64,000 nucleotides of DNA. It comes from Yaniella halotolerans DSM 15476 (lineage in GTDB: Bacteria > Actinomycetota > Actinomycetes > Actinomycetales > Micrococcaceae). Numbering within the stretch: the stretch's first letter is position 1; the number at the start of each line of letters is the position of its first letter. The position numbers and the translations under genes are program-made. The notes beneath the pieces were generated by a model. It searched no databases and was not told the origin of the DNA. It was given only the letters and a program-made list of their open reading frames with translations. The stretch covers positions 806,001 to 870,000 of the forward strand of contig NZ_ATVQ01000001.1 in the NCBI RefSeq assembly GCF_000420805.1, read 5' to 3'. Positions 7,338 to 16,121 of the stretch are shown piece after piece.

Positions 7338-9440
7338 ATGACAACGAATGCACCAGAAAAAACGATCTTGCCTTCCTTCGCACAGGGCGAATGGCAGGCC
7401 GCCGACGCTCCGGAAAAAACCGCCGAGGTTTTCGACGCGAACACCGGTGAACTGATCACCCACGTCTCTTCCGAAGGCGTGGATATCGCCGGCATGGTCG
7501 ACTACGCCCGCACCGTGGGCCAAAAGTCACTTGGCGAACTCACCATCCACGAACGCGCACTCAAGCTCAAAGAGTTGGCCCAGTACATGAACGGCCGTAA
7601 AGAGGAGCTCTACACGATCTCCTACCGCACGGGTGCCACCAAACGCGACCACGGCGTTGACACCGACGGCGGTATCTCAACCCTGTTTGTGTTCTCGTCC
7701 AAGGGTCGCCGCGAGATGCCAAACAGCAACGTCATCGTGGACGGCAAAACCGAGGGACTGTCCCGCGACGGTTCGTTTATCGGCACCCACGTATACACCC
7801 GTATCCCCGGTGTGGCTGTACAGATCAATGCGTTCAACTTCCCGGTTTGGGGCATGTTGGAGAAATTCGCGCCGTCATTCATCGCCGGTGTGCCAACCAT
7901 CGTCAAGCCAGCCACTGCCACCAGCTACGTCACCGAAGCTGCCGTGCGCATGATGCTGGAATCAGGCATTTTGCCGGAGGGGTCACTCCAACTGATTTCT
8001 GGTTCGACCCAGGATCTGTTCGATCACCTCGACTACCGCGACCATGTGGCCTTCACCGGCTCGCTGAACACCGCCAACACACTGCGCGCTCACGACAGCG
8101 TGCAAAACGGTGGCGTCCGGTTCACCGCTGAAGCCGATTCGCTCAACGCCGCGATTTTGGGCCCGGATGCTGTGGAAGGTAACGAAGAGTTTGAGGCCTT
8201 CATCAAGGCCGTGTTCGTGGAAATGACCGCGAAGGCCGGCCAGAAATGTACGGCGATTCGCCGCGTCATCGTGCCCGAAGCCCTCAAAGAACCGGTTATC
8301 GCTGCCCTGTCCAACCGTCTCAATGAGAAGGTCACCGTTGGCGCATCGGATGCCGAAGGCACCACCATGGGCGCCCTGTCCTCGAAGGATCAGCAGCGCG
8401 ATGTAACTGACGCGACCCAACAGCTCATCGATGCCGGTGGCAAGGTTCGCCTGGGCGGTCCGGACAAGATCTCAGACTACGACGAGGCCGGCTCGTTCTT
8501 CCCACCGACCATTCTGGAATTCGACAACGCCGATACCGACGAGGTACACAGCGTCGAGGCCTTCGGTCCGGTCACTTCCGTCATTAGCTATGACGGCACA
8601 GCGGGTGAAGCGACTCGCTTAGCTGCTCGCGGTGCCGGCTCGCTGGTTGCCACGGTATGCTCCGACGATCCAGCATTCGTCACGGATGCAACACTAGGCA
8701 TTGCTGCACACCACGGTCGTCTGCACGTGCTGAGCCGTCAGACAGCCAAGACCTCAACCGGTCACGGCTCCCCAATGCCACACCTGGTCCACGGCGGACC
8801 AGGTCGTGCCGGTGGCGGTGAAGAACTCGGCGGCGTCCGTGCCGTCAAGCACTACATGCAGCGCACCGCCCTGCAGGGTTCACCCGATATGATGACGGCG
8901 ATTACCGGCGTCTGGCACCAGGGTGCGGCTGCCAACACCGTCACTCGTCAGCAAGTCGATGACGGCTCCGGCGAACACCCATTCCGCAAGTCACTGGAGA
9001 CCCTGCGCATTGGCGATCAGTTTGCGTCCGAACTGCGCACCGTCACCCTGAAAGATATTCTGGACTTCGCCGAAGAAACCGGCGATAAGTTCTACGCGCA
9101 CACGGATGAAGAGGCCGCTATGGCCAACCCCTTCTTCCCCCGTCGTGTTGCCCACGGCTACCTGTTGGTCGCTTGGGCTGCCGGCCTGTTTGTGGATGCG
9201 GCACCCGGACCAGTTCTGGCGAACTACGGGCTAGAGAACCTCTCGTTCATCACGCCAGTCACCTATGACGATTCGATCCGCGTGACCCTGACTGCCAAGC
9301 AGATCACTCCGCGCGTCACCGATGAATACGGTGAGGTCCGTTGGGATGCCGTGCTACATAACCAGGACGACGAGATCGTGGCAACCTACGATGTACTGAC
9401 CCTGGTCACCAAGACCTGGCCAGAAATGTACAAGCGCTAA
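7338..9440 (+). CDS. paaZ: PaaZ, oxepin-CoA hydrolase / 3-oxo-5,6-dehydrosuberyl-CoA semialdehyde dehydrogenase
   Basis: A 700-residue bifunctional enzyme of phenylacetate catabolism. It hydrolytically opens the oxepin-CoA ring and oxidises the resulting aldehyde. Residues 1-520 are an aldehyde dehydrogenase with the general base E265 in TAEADSLN and the nucleophile C304 in GQKCTA. Residues 545-700 are a MaoC-type hotdog hydratase with the dyad D583 and H606 (RVAHGYL). Both active sites look intact and the length matches the family. The other phenylacetate genes (paaABCDE, paaK, paaJ, paaH) are not in this window, so the pathway must be split across the genome. A PaaR-like site lies 30 bases upstream of the start. 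The gene ends in a strong hairpin. Confidence 0.95.
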   Translation: MTTNAPEKTILPSFAQGEWQAADAPEKTAEVFDANTGELITHVSSEGVDIAGMVDYARTVGQKSLGELTIHERALKLKELAQYMNGRKEELYTISYRTGATKRDHGVDTDGGISTLFVFSSKGRREMPNSNVIVDGKTEGLSRDGSFIGTHVYTRIPGVAVQINAFNFPVWGMLEKFAPSFIAGVPTIVKPATATSYVTEAAVRMMLESGILPEGSLQLISGSTQDLFDHLDYRDHVAFTGSLNTANTLRAHDSVQNGGVRFTAEADSLNAAILGPDAVEGNEEFEAFIKAVFVEMTAKAGQKCTAIRRVIVPEALKEPVIAALSNRLNEKVTVGASDAEGTTMGALSSKDQQRDVTDATQQLIDAGGKVRLGGPDKISDYDEAGSFFPPTILEFDNADTDEVHSVEAFGPVTSVISYDGTAGEATRLAARGAGSLVATVCSDDPAFVTDATLGIAAHHGRLHVLSRQTAKTSTGHGSPMPHLVHGGPGRAGGGEELGGVRAVKHYMQRTALQGSPDMMTAITGVWHQGAAANTVTRQQVDDGSGEHPFRKSLETLRIGDQFASELRTVTLKDILDFAEETGDKFYAHTDEEAAMANPFFPRRVAHGYLLVAWAAGLFVDAAPGPVLANYGLENLSFITPVTYDDSIRVTLTAKQITPRVTDEYGEVRWDAVLHNQDDEIVATYDVLTLVTKTWPEMYKR

Positions 9441-9467
9441 GCATCCAGTAGCTCAAATACAGCCACC

Positions 9468-9500
9468 AGCCGGGACAGCTCCTTGTGGACTGTCCCGGCT
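9468..9500 (+). terminator. Rho-independent terminator after paaZ
   Basis: An exact 11-base stem, AGCCGGGACAG with its complement at 9490-9500, an 11-base loop, then GTGTTTAAA. It begins 28 bases after the paaZ stop. Confidence 0.75.
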
Positions 9501-9550
9501 GTGTTTAAACAGCAATGCTCACGGATACGGTCCGCAGTAAGCTCATATGC

Positions 9551-10624
9551 ATGACCACATTCACTCTGCTCATAGTGGCACTTGGAATTCTCGGGACCAT
9601 CGCAGCCGCTATCGGCACCATTCGGTTTGTGCGCGATCCGCGCAGGATCTCAGCGTACGCCTATAGTATTGTCGGCCTCGGAGCTGCCCTGATGAGCCTG
9701 GGGCTGGTGCTCTATCTCGAAGCCGACTCACCGCATCTCCTCATCACCACGGCAGTGGTGGCAGGCGGCGTCCTCGTCCTTGGCAACCTCATCGGTTACC
9801 CGGGGCTCATTGCATTTCTCATCTGGGCAGGTGTCACGACCGTGCGCCGCGAGTCCCGAACCCTGGCCAACATGTTGTCTCTGATCGCCGGAATCGGCCT
9901 ACTCTTCCTCCCCACAACGCTGGCGCTCTTCGAACCCGCCGACGTAGCCCGGGACGACCTCACCTACCACCTGCAGTACGGCATCCATCTCGGCTTGTTC
10001 CTGCTGGTCACCTATATCGCCTGCTGCTTCGGTGTCTTCATTGTTGCCTCCGTGGCCTACCGCTTCCGCAAACTCCACACCGGTGCTGCCGCCATCATTG
10101 TGCTGGGCTCCGGACTGATCAACGGTAAGGTCCCACCACTTTTGGCGGACCGACTGCAACGGGGTATGAAAGCCCAACAGCATGACGTCGGGCATCCCGT
10201 CATCATCACCTCAGGCGGGCAAGGTGCCAATGAGCCGCGCCCCGAGGGTGCAGCGATGCGCGACTATCTGATTGACCAGGGTGTGGATCCAGAGCGGGTG
10301 ATTGCCGAAGAGCAGTCCACCACCACCGAGGAGAACCTCGTCTATTCGCAACGGCTACTCCCCGAAAACGACTCACCGGTCACCGTGGTGACCAGTAATT
10401 ATCACGTCTTTCGGGCGGCGCTACTTACGCGGGCCCTGGGTTTGCGAGCGCAGGTTGTTGGCGCGCCGACCGTCTGGTACTACCTGCCGGGGGCGATCAT
10501 CCGTGAGTTTGTTGCGGTTATGCGCGACCATCTTCGTATCCACGTGATCGCAGTGGTGGCCATCATCGCGCTGACCATGGCGTTTACCCACTGGATTGTG
10601 CCGGCCCTGGTCATGCCTGCCTAA
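9551..10624 (+). CDS. YdcF/SanA-type membrane protein (DUF218 domain)
   Basis: A 357-residue protein with about seven hydrophobic helices in its first 180 residues, followed by a cytoplasmic or external DUF218 domain. The domain starts at AAIIVLGSGLINGKVPPLLADRL and continues with VIITSGGQGANEPRPEGAAM, an EEQSTTTEENL motif and VTSNYHVFRA, all standard for the YdcF/ElyC/SanA group. A final helix closes the chain. Proteins of this group have been linked to envelope carrier metabolism and vancomycin sensitivity, but the biochemical activity is unsettled. The ATG at 9551 is used instead of 9515, since it gives a membrane helix directly after the start; neither has a strong ribosome site. It stands alone after the paaZ terminator. 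Confidence 0.82.
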   Translation: MTTFTLLIVALGILGTIAAAIGTIRFVRDPRRISAYAYSIVGLGAALMSLGLVLYLEADSPHLLITTAVVAGGVLVLGNLIGYPGLIAFLIWAGVTTVRRESRTLANMLSLIAGIGLLFLPTTLALFEPADVARDDLTYHLQYGIHLGLFLLVTYIACCFGVFIVASVAYRFRKLHTGAAAIIVLGSGLINGKVPPLLADRLQRGMKAQQHDVGHPVIITSGGQGANEPRPEGAAMRDYLIDQGVDPERVIAEEQSTTTEENLVYSQRLLPENDSPVTVVTSNYHVFRAALLTRALGLRAQVVGAPTVWYYLPGAIIREFVAVMRDHLRIHVIAVVAIIALTMAFTHWIVPALVMPA

Positions 10625-10639
10625 GCACCGAGGCTGGGG

Positions 10640-11266
10640 TTAGCGTTGCCCCGGCTTGACCTCGACAAATAGTGATTCTGCTTCAGCACACAGGATTTCG
10701 CCGTGCCACAGTTGACCGGTGATAAACCGTTTCCGTCCCGCAGTTTTTTCTACGACGACGTGCAGGTCTAAACGCTCCCCGATCGGCGTGATATTGCGGT
10801 ATTGGGTGGTCAAATACGCGGTCCGACAGACGCGCCCTTCGGTTCCCACGGCCATGCGACCCATGACTGTATCGAACAACACCGAGACCACCCCGCCGTG
10901 CATCGCATCGTTGAGCCCCATGTAGTACTTATTGGCGGTGGTGTGCGCGGTCAGTGCATCGTCATCAATGGTGTCGTAGGTAATGGGTGGCATCAGCAGC
11001 TGGTTTTGCCCACCGAGCTGGCCATTGCCGTACAGCTGCTCGAGTTCACCAACCTCCGTCTGTTCGAGCACATCACGCACCGAAGCCAAGGTTTCGGTCA
11101 TCTCTGCGAGCTGTTCTGCGCTCGGGCTGGCCTGAACGAGGGCATCGTGAAACTGCGAGACCTCTTGGATCAGTCGAATATACTCGCGGACCTGCGGTGT
11201 ATCTGGCAGTGGACGACGACGCGCTTTGGCCATCGCAATGGCATCGGTGTGCTGTGTGGTGGTCAT
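10640..11266 (-). CDS. PaaI-like hotdog thioesterase
   Basis: A 208-residue protein. The last 120 residues form a hotdog fold of the PaaI/YigI thioesterase group, recognisable by GLNDAMHGGVVSVLFDTVMG, in which the HGG segment binds the CoA substrate and the following aspartate is catalytic. The first 80 residues are helical and rich in charged side chains, longer than in most family members, and not assigned. Acyl-CoA thioesterases of this type release CoA from stalled aryl- or acyl-CoA intermediates, which would suit the nearby phenylacetate genes, but the gene is on the other strand and its link to them is only positional. It is convergent with the YdcF-type gene, 15 bases apart. Confidence 0.8.
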   Translation of the reverse strand: MTTTQHTDAIAMAKARRRPLPDTPQVREYIRLIQEVSQFHDALVQASPSAEQLAEMTETLASVRDVLEQTEVGELEQLYGNGQLGGQNQLLMPPITYDTIDDDALTAHTTANKYYMGLNDAMHGGVVSVLFDTVMGRMAVGTEGRVCRTAYLTTQYRNITPIGERLDLHVVVEKTAGRKRFITGQLWHGEILCAEAESLFVEVKPGQR

Positions 11267-11289
11267 TGCTCCAGGATAGCCCCGAGTGG

Positions 11290-12663
11290 CTAGATTTGCA
11301 GGATGGCCTTGGCAATCATGAAGTAGATGATGAGCCCGGTGGCATCCACGAAGGTCGAAATGAACGGATTCGAGAACACAGCGGGGTCGACTTTAATCGC
11401 CCGTGCCAACAACGGCATTGCCCCGCCGACCGCCGCAGCGACGGTACACACCGCCAACAGTGTCAGCCCAATGACCAGACCAACCTCGAACTCGTAGATC
11501 AGTGCGGTGATCACAAAGCCCAGGGACCCCAGCAAGACGCCGAGCATGAATCCGGTGCGCAGCTCTCTGGTGAGCACGCGGAACAGATCGCGAGGTTCAA
11601 TATCGTGGAGAGCCAACGCGCGGGTCACCGTGGTCGCCGCCTGGTTGCCGGTGTTCCCGCCGGTTCCAATGAGCAAAGGCACGAACAGCGCGAGCACGGT
11701 GACCTGTTCAAGGGTTGCTTCAAAAACCGATAAGACCTGAACGGTCAGGGTGGCACCGACCGCGAGTACAAGCAACCAGGTGATGCGGCTTCGTACCAGT
11801 CGCGAAACAGGAGTTGAGAGATAGGGGCGGCGCAGCGGCTCGACACCACCCTGACGCGAGACATCTTCAGATTCCTCTTGCTCCAGAATTCGTACCGCAT
11901 CATCCAGGGTAAAAATGCCGACGAGACGTTCTTCGTGATCCACAACGGAGACCGCAAAGGTACCGCGGCGTGCCGTTCTACGGGCCACGTTTTCAGCATC
12001 CTCGGATACATCTGCGGTCCGGGCAGGCCCCATGAGGTTCTCAACGGTTTGGGACTCTTGGGCACCCATGAGCTGGCGCAAGCTGACCGCTCCGACCACG
12101 CGGCGACCATCGTCAATCACCGGCAGATAGTAGATCGTTTCTGCGGTGTGGAGTCGCGAATTCACTCGTTCCATGGCATCGGCCACTAAGTTATACGGGC
12201 GCAGGGTAATGAACTGGGGACTCATGCGCCGCCCAATCGATCCTTCGGCGTACCCCAACAGGGCCGAGGTCTGCGCACGTTCATCGACATCGAGGCCCTC
12301 TAAAAGTTTTGAGGCCACGGTCGCTGGCAGCTCGTCGAGCAACCACACCCGATCATCGGGGGCCAAACCAATAAATAATTCGGCGGTATCATGTTCCTGC
12401 AGGGCATTGACCAGGTCTCCCTGCAGCACCGGAGGCAAGCCCTCAAAGACGCGCAACGCTAAGTCTTTATCGAACATCAGATACACAAACGCGCGGTGAC
12501 GATGATTCAAGCGTTCGAGCACACTGATCGCATCGACCGGTCGCAGCACGTTAATGCGTTGGGACACTTCAGCGAAGTTATCGTTGCTGAGGTGCTCTTT
12601 GATTTCGTCAACCAGATATTTGATGTCGTCCAGCTGCCTATTGGTCATAGCAACCACTTTCAT
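11290..12663 (-). CDS. mgtE: MgtE-type magnesium transporter
   Basis: A 457-residue magnesium channel/transporter. Residues 1-130 are the helical N domain (FIGLAPDDRVWLLDELP), residues 140-270 contain a CBS pair (MSPQFITLRPYNLVADAMERV and VSLRQLMGAQ), and residues 290-457 hold five membrane helices. The pore signature is present in VPLLIGTGGNTGNQAATTVTRAL. In the family, magnesium bound between N and CBS domains closes the channel. Two starts are possible, 12663 and 12648; neither has a strong ribosome site and the first is given here. The stop lies 23 bases upstream of the thioesterase start on the same strand, so the two may be one transcript. A leader of over 200 bases precedes it. Confidence 0.93.
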   Translation of the reverse strand: MKVVAMTNRQLDDIKYLVDEIKEHLSNDNFAEVSQRINVLRPVDAISVLERLNHRHRAFVYLMFDKDLALRVFEGLPPVLQGDLVNALQEHDTAELFIGLAPDDRVWLLDELPATVASKLLEGLDVDERAQTSALLGYAEGSIGRRMSPQFITLRPYNLVADAMERVNSRLHTAETIYYLPVIDDGRRVVGAVSLRQLMGAQESQTVENLMGPARTADVSEDAENVARRTARRGTFAVSVVDHEERLVGIFTLDDAVRILEQEESEDVSRQGGVEPLRRPYLSTPVSRLVRSRITWLLVLAVGATLTVQVLSVFEATLEQVTVLALFVPLLIGTGGNTGNQAATTVTRALALHDIEPRDLFRVLTRELRTGFMLGVLLGSLGFVITALIYEFEVGLVIGLTLLAVCTVAAAVGGAMPLLARAIKVDPAVFSNPFISTFVDATGLIIYFMIAKAILQI

Positions 12664-13018
12664 AAGCTCAAAATAATGGGTACATACCCGGGGATCTCAA
12701 GGTTGCTGGAGCACCGTACCGCGCAGCATTCACACAGCGAAAAACAGCTGTTCAAACGTACGGCACCGGACAGTGTCCAGCACAGGACAATAACTAGAAC
12801 TCTCGTCCAACGAGGACACCTCCCAAATCTTTGCCGCACGGCCGCGAAGCGCGGTAGGCCATAGCTCAGCTTAGCAGTAGCCTATGCTCATCCAGCGTTC
12901 CCGCAGATTGATCATTTTGCTCAATTTCGGCAACTTTCTATGGCGCACAACGCATTCTGGCGTTATGATTTCCTCAAAGACACCTATTGTCTTGTACATA
13001 AGTGAGCGGTATACCCAT
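12664..13018. other. Divergent intergenic region with possible structured mgtE leader
   Basis: No gene is seen in these 355 bases. On the mgtE side there are short inverted repeats, for example CCGCG-AAG-CGCGG at 12842-12854 and a GGACA/TGTCC pair near 12770, which could form a folded 5' leader. No conserved M-box core could be aligned. On the other side is the upstream region of the first LuxR-type gene; an in-frame ATG at 12884 exists but is not conserved in its paralogue. Confidence 0.4.
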
Positions 13019-14572
13019 ATGTCTGCCCCACCCCATTCATATGACAAGAAGGTTCCGGAATGGGACGACTTGTCTGTCCTCGTTGCCCAAGTCGAAGCCT
13101 TTATCGCCAATGAATCCTTCGACGAGGCAGCTCATCTCCTTGAAGAGAACATAGCCGCTCTATGGTTCGGTCTGCGACCACCCAGAATGGCGAGCGTTCT
13201 CGAAATACTTGTGCGGAGTCTGCCATCTCCGCCGGTACTGCTGCTCGCCGCCAACCGCATCCTAATGTCTTCCGAGACCGAACGAGCGAATGCGCGCGCC
13301 TTCCTGTCAGAAATTGACGGCAACGACCCACAACAGATGTTTATCTTGGCGATGTTTCGGATGCACGATCTTCGCATGCAAGGCCGCGTGGTTGAAGCAT
13401 TAGACCAAGCCGAAGTCATCGAAGAGCTCCTGGGCAAAATGCGGTTCGTATTGGATCCGCACGGCGGCTGGCGTCTCCAGGCTTCATTAGAAATCGGAGT
13501 CTCTGCCATGCTGGCCGGGGATTTTACGAAAGCGCTCACGATTTTCACACAGATACAGCTGCATCCAGCGACACCGAAATACAGTTATCTCACGCGCGCT
13601 GCCCTGGTGAAATCAGCTCTCATTCATGCATGTTTCGGCAATGTCACGAGTGCAAACGCTTTTCTGGAACGGACCAAGCGCATTGCTCGCTCATCGAGTT
13701 GGCTCGAGGACCAGATTGATACGCAGTTGGAGTTTGTCAGCATTCTAACGTCCCCGGAAGATAGCGAAACCGTGCTTGATCGGCTTGAAGCCGTCAGTCT
13801 GCACGATATCGGCGAGATGTGGCCCTTCTATATCGTCGCGATTCACCGGGTTTTCGAAGCTGCCGGTCACTACAGCGAGCTAGAACATCGACTAGAAATA
13901 TTCGATGCTCTCCCTTTTCCACGAGTCGACGGGGACGGGTTCTCCGGCAGCGTCATCCCGCTGAAACGTGCAAAACTCGCGTTGTTGCTGGGTAGAGGAT
14001 CGGAAGCCGTGGAGTTCTTGGGGCGCACCGACCCACAGCTGATGTATACGAAACTGATCCAAGCTGCCGCGCAGCTGTATGCCGGGCGATACGAACAGGC
14101 TCTACAGCAAGCATCGAGTCTGCGGCACCACACACGAGGGTTTCGCCTGGTCGAAATCCGGCGCCTCTCCATTATCGCCACCGCTCAGTATCAAGCAGGC
14201 GAGACGAAAGACAGCCTTGCAACACTCGAGCACGCCTCACGATTACCGCGCGGTCTCTCCCCCACGGAAATCAATCTCTTTAATCCGATGATTCGCGATT
14301 TCGCGGAACAACACGTGAGCACGTGGCCGCCACCTTCAGCAGGGGCATCTACATTCTTGGTGGGACTCCCCGAAGCTGGTCCTACCCTTACCGAGCGTGA
14401 AGTAGAAATTCTCGGCCACTTGGCCCGTGGACATACCCGAGCACGCATCGCCAAGGCGCTTGGGGTCAGCCCCAATACCGTCAAAACACAGCTTCGATCA
14501 ATTTTTCATAAGCTCAAAGTGTCATCGGCCGCCGACGCTGTCCAACAGGGTCAACGACGCGGCATCATTTAA
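13019..14572 (+). CDS. LuxR-type HTH regulator with helical-repeat body, copy 1
   Basis: A 517-residue protein with a C-terminal LuxR helix-turn-helix (about 450-517: LTEREVEILGHLARGHTRARIAKALGVSPNTVKTQLRSI, split by eye). The remaining 440 residues are almost all helical and look like TPR-style repeats. There is no Walker A motif, so it is not a MalT/LAL ATPase, and no receiver or autoinducer domain. It is a clear paralogue of the gene at 16122: shared segments include HDIGEMWPFYIVA, GFSGSVIPLKRA and the terminal RRGII, and both are 517 residues when started at this ATG. An in-frame upstream ATG at 12884 would add 45 residues not present in the paralogue. The function is not known. Its last 51 bases overlap the convergent GDPD gene. 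Confidence 0.85.
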   Translation: MSAPPHSYDKKVPEWDDLSVLVAQVEAFIANESFDEAAHLLEENIAALWFGLRPPRMASVLEILVRSLPSPPVLLLAANRILMSSETERANARAFLSEIDGNDPQQMFILAMFRMHDLRMQGRVVEALDQAEVIEELLGKMRFVLDPHGGWRLQASLEIGVSAMLAGDFTKALTIFTQIQLHPATPKYSYLTRAALVKSALIHACFGNVTSANAFLERTKRIARSSSWLEDQIDTQLEFVSILTSPEDSETVLDRLEAVSLHDIGEMWPFYIVAIHRVFEAAGHYSELEHRLEIFDALPFPRVDGDGFSGSVIPLKRAKLALLLGRGSEAVEFLGRTDPQLMYTKLIQAAAQLYAGRYEQALQQASSLRHHTRGFRLVEIRRLSIIATAQYQAGETKDSLATLEHASRLPRGLSPTEINLFNPMIRDFAEQHVSTWPPPSAGASTFLVGLPEAGPTLTEREVEILGHLARGHTRARIAKALGVSPNTVKTQLRSIFHKLKVSSAADAVQQGQRRGII

Positions 14573-15346
14573 CGCCAGCGCCCATGCGGGATCATTCACG
14601 GTGATTTGCCGGACGCCCATTCGCCTTGCTGCAGTCAACTGCTCGTTCGTTTCGACAGTCCACATGCGAACTACCCGGTCCGTCTGATTCCATGCATCTA
14701 ACGCCCCGTGATCGGTCAGCCAGTCAACCGACGGGCCGATCATCCCCGTGGCGTTGATATCCACATCGTGGGAGTCGATCAGTTGGCACAACCGTGTCGA
14801 GGGCACTGCACGAGCTACTCGTCGCAGTGCTTCGTTGGAAAAACTCATGATGGATACACTGACTTCGGTTGGCCTGCCCTGCGGCATCAACGTGCCAGTC
14901 TCAGCGTTCCATCCCCACCGCTGCAGCCATTCCCAGACAGCCTCTTCAATGACACCCGCTGCACATGCGCCAATTTTCATTTCAAGGGCGAGTTCTACGG
15001 GGTACTGCGCTGCAATCATCATCTGCGTCAACTGGTCTAGTGTGACGAGTTGGCCTTCTGGACTGGTGACGCTTGCTTTCAGCTCATCACGGTTCGAGGA
15101 TTGAGCAGTTTTCCAAGAGGTAACGTCGAGTTGACGGAGATCAGCGAGGCGGTGATCTCGCACCGGGCCGGTGCCGGACGACGTACGGTCCAGCGTGGCA
15201 TCGTGCCAGCAGATGAGGTGTCCGTCTGCTGAGAGTTGGACGTCTGTTTCGATTCCGTCGACGCCGGTTGCCAGCGCGTGGGCAAATGCGGCGCGAGTAT
15301 GTTCAGCATATTGAGCGCTTGCGCCGCGGTGTGCAAAAATTTTCAC
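14522..15346 (-). CDS. Glycerophosphodiester phosphodiesterase family protein
   Basis: A 274-residue TIM-barrel enzyme of the GDPD family, which hydrolyses glycerophosphodiesters to glycerol 3-phosphate and an alcohol. The catalytic set is visible: HRGAS near the N-terminus, GIETDVQLS with the metal-binding glutamate and aspartate, and CWHD with the second histidine. Later landmarks are LALEMKIGA and IMSFSNEALRRV. No signal peptide is present, so it is probably cytoplasmic, as in UgpQ. It begins with GTG, and its 3' end runs 51 bases into the convergent LuxR-type gene. It is the one protein gene found in the first copy of the duplicated block and not in the second. Confidence 0.9.
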   Translation of the reverse strand: MKIFAHRGASAQYAEHTRAAFAHALATGVDGIETDVQLSADGHLICWHDATLDRTSSGTGPVRDHRLADLRQLDVTSWKTAQSSNRDELKASVTSPEGQLVTLDQLTQMMIAAQYPVELALEMKIGACAAGVIEEAVWEWLQRWGWNAETGTLMPQGRPTEVSVSIMSFSNEALRRVARAVPSTRLCQLIDSHDVDINATGMIGPSVDWLTDHGALDAWNQTDRVVRMWTVETNEQLTAARRMGVRQITVNDPAWALALNDAASLTLLDSVGGR

Positions 15347-15417
15347 GAACTCAAGAATAGAGCAAGAACGTGTCCAGGCGGCGACCCCGGGGTAAACGAG
15401 GTGTGGAGAAAAATGAA

Positions 15418-15453
15418 GGAACCCCCGCGATGTAGAAGCTACGCGAGGGTTCC
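15418..15453 (-). terminator. Terminator of tRNA array 1
   Basis: Read on the minus strand, a 12-base stem with one mismatch (GGAACCCTCGCG against CGCGGGGGTTCC) is followed by TTCATTTTTCT. It lies three bases beyond the tRNA-Phe end. Confidence 0.85.
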
Positions 15454-15455
15454 AG

Positions 15456-15528
15456 TGGCTCCGACCGGCATCGATCCGGTGACCTTTCGATTTTCAGTCG
15501 AACGCTCTACCAACTGAGCTACAGAGCC
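15456..15528 (-). tRNA. tRNA-Phe (GAA), copy 1
   Basis: A complete 73-base cloverleaf: a seven-base acceptor stem (GGCTCTG with CGGAGCC), a D-arm, an anticodon arm TTCGA-CTGAAAA-TCGAA with anticodon GAA, and a T-arm ACCGG-ATCGATG-CCGGT. CCA is not encoded. It is last in the array read on the minus strand and identical to copy 2 at 17737. Confidence 0.97.
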
Positions 15529-15583
15529 CGGGGCCACAATCTGACCGCCAGCGTCTTGTGGAACTTGTCCCAAAAGACCGAAG

Positions 15584-15657
15584 CGACCCTGACGGGACTT
15601 GAACCCGCGACCTCCGCCGTGACAGGGCGGCGCGCTAACCAACTGCGCTACAGGGCC
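15584..15657 (-). tRNA. tRNA-Asp (GTC), copy 1
   Basis: A complete 74-base cloverleaf with acceptor GGCCCTG/CAGGGTC (one G-U pair), anticodon arm CCGCC-CTGTCAC-GGCGG (anticodon GTC) and the T-arm GCGGG-TTCAAGT-CCCGT. The discriminator base is G. CCA is not encoded. Middle member of the array; identical to copy 2. Confidence 0.97.
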
Positions 15658-15694
15658 ATTGACGAGCAATTGCTCGTCGGTCATGTAATGACCG

Positions 15695-15767
15695 TACCCC
15701 CAACGGGATTCGAACCCGTGCCGCCGCCGTGAAAGGGCGGTGTCCTAGGCCACTAGACGATGGGGGC
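15695..15767 (-). tRNA. tRNA-Glu (TTC), copy 1
   Basis: A complete 73-base cloverleaf with acceptor GCCCCCA/TGGGGGT, anticodon arm CCGCC-CTTTCAC-GGCGG (anticodon TTC) and T-arm ACGGG-TTCGAAT-CCCGT. First tRNA of the array on the minus strand; identical to copy 2. Confidence 0.97.
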
Positions 15768-16121
15768 CTGCTCTTCCTCGGGCCTTGACGGTCCGAGGCC
15801 AGAACACCTAATCATAGAGGCAAGTGCAGCTGGGCGCAAATTGAGTCAACGACCCCGAATACGCAGCAGCTCAGCAACAACACCCGTCACGGTATGAAAC
15901 GGTCGTGTTCGGCACGTTCATTGCAGTAGTAGCAACCATTGACTCCAATTGCGCCCATCTACCATAACAGAGCACTGCAGGACAATAACAGCAGCGAATT
16001 TGTCATACTTTTCCGTAGACAGATGACTCTGTGTGACGGAGAATGCAATTAGGATGAATTTGAAGTAAATATCGAGTAAGCAAGAACTGAAATGTTCATT
16101 GCAAAAGTGCGTGAGGGACTC
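15768..16121. other. Divergent region between tRNA array 1 and LuxR-type gene 2
   Basis: No gene is seen. On the tRNA side the region holds the array promoter (15811-15840). On the other side it holds the leader of the second LuxR-type gene, whose GAGGGACTC ribosome site directly precedes the ATG at 16122. The stretch from about 15960 to 16090 is noticeably AT-rich compared with its neighbours. Confidence 0.6.
15811..15840 (-). promoter_or_regulatory. Putative promoter of tRNA array 1
   Basis: Read on the minus strand, TTTGCG (15840-15835) and TATGAT (15816-15811) are separated by 18 bases. The -10 element ends 44 bases before the tRNA-Glu 5' end. The second array has the same TATGAT with the same spacer length. 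Confidence 0.55.

Noticed and set aside
12664-12870. M-box magnesium riboswitch upstream of mgtE
   Set aside because: The conserved GGTGAGGCTCC-type core could not be found on the minus strand. Only generic hairpins are visible.
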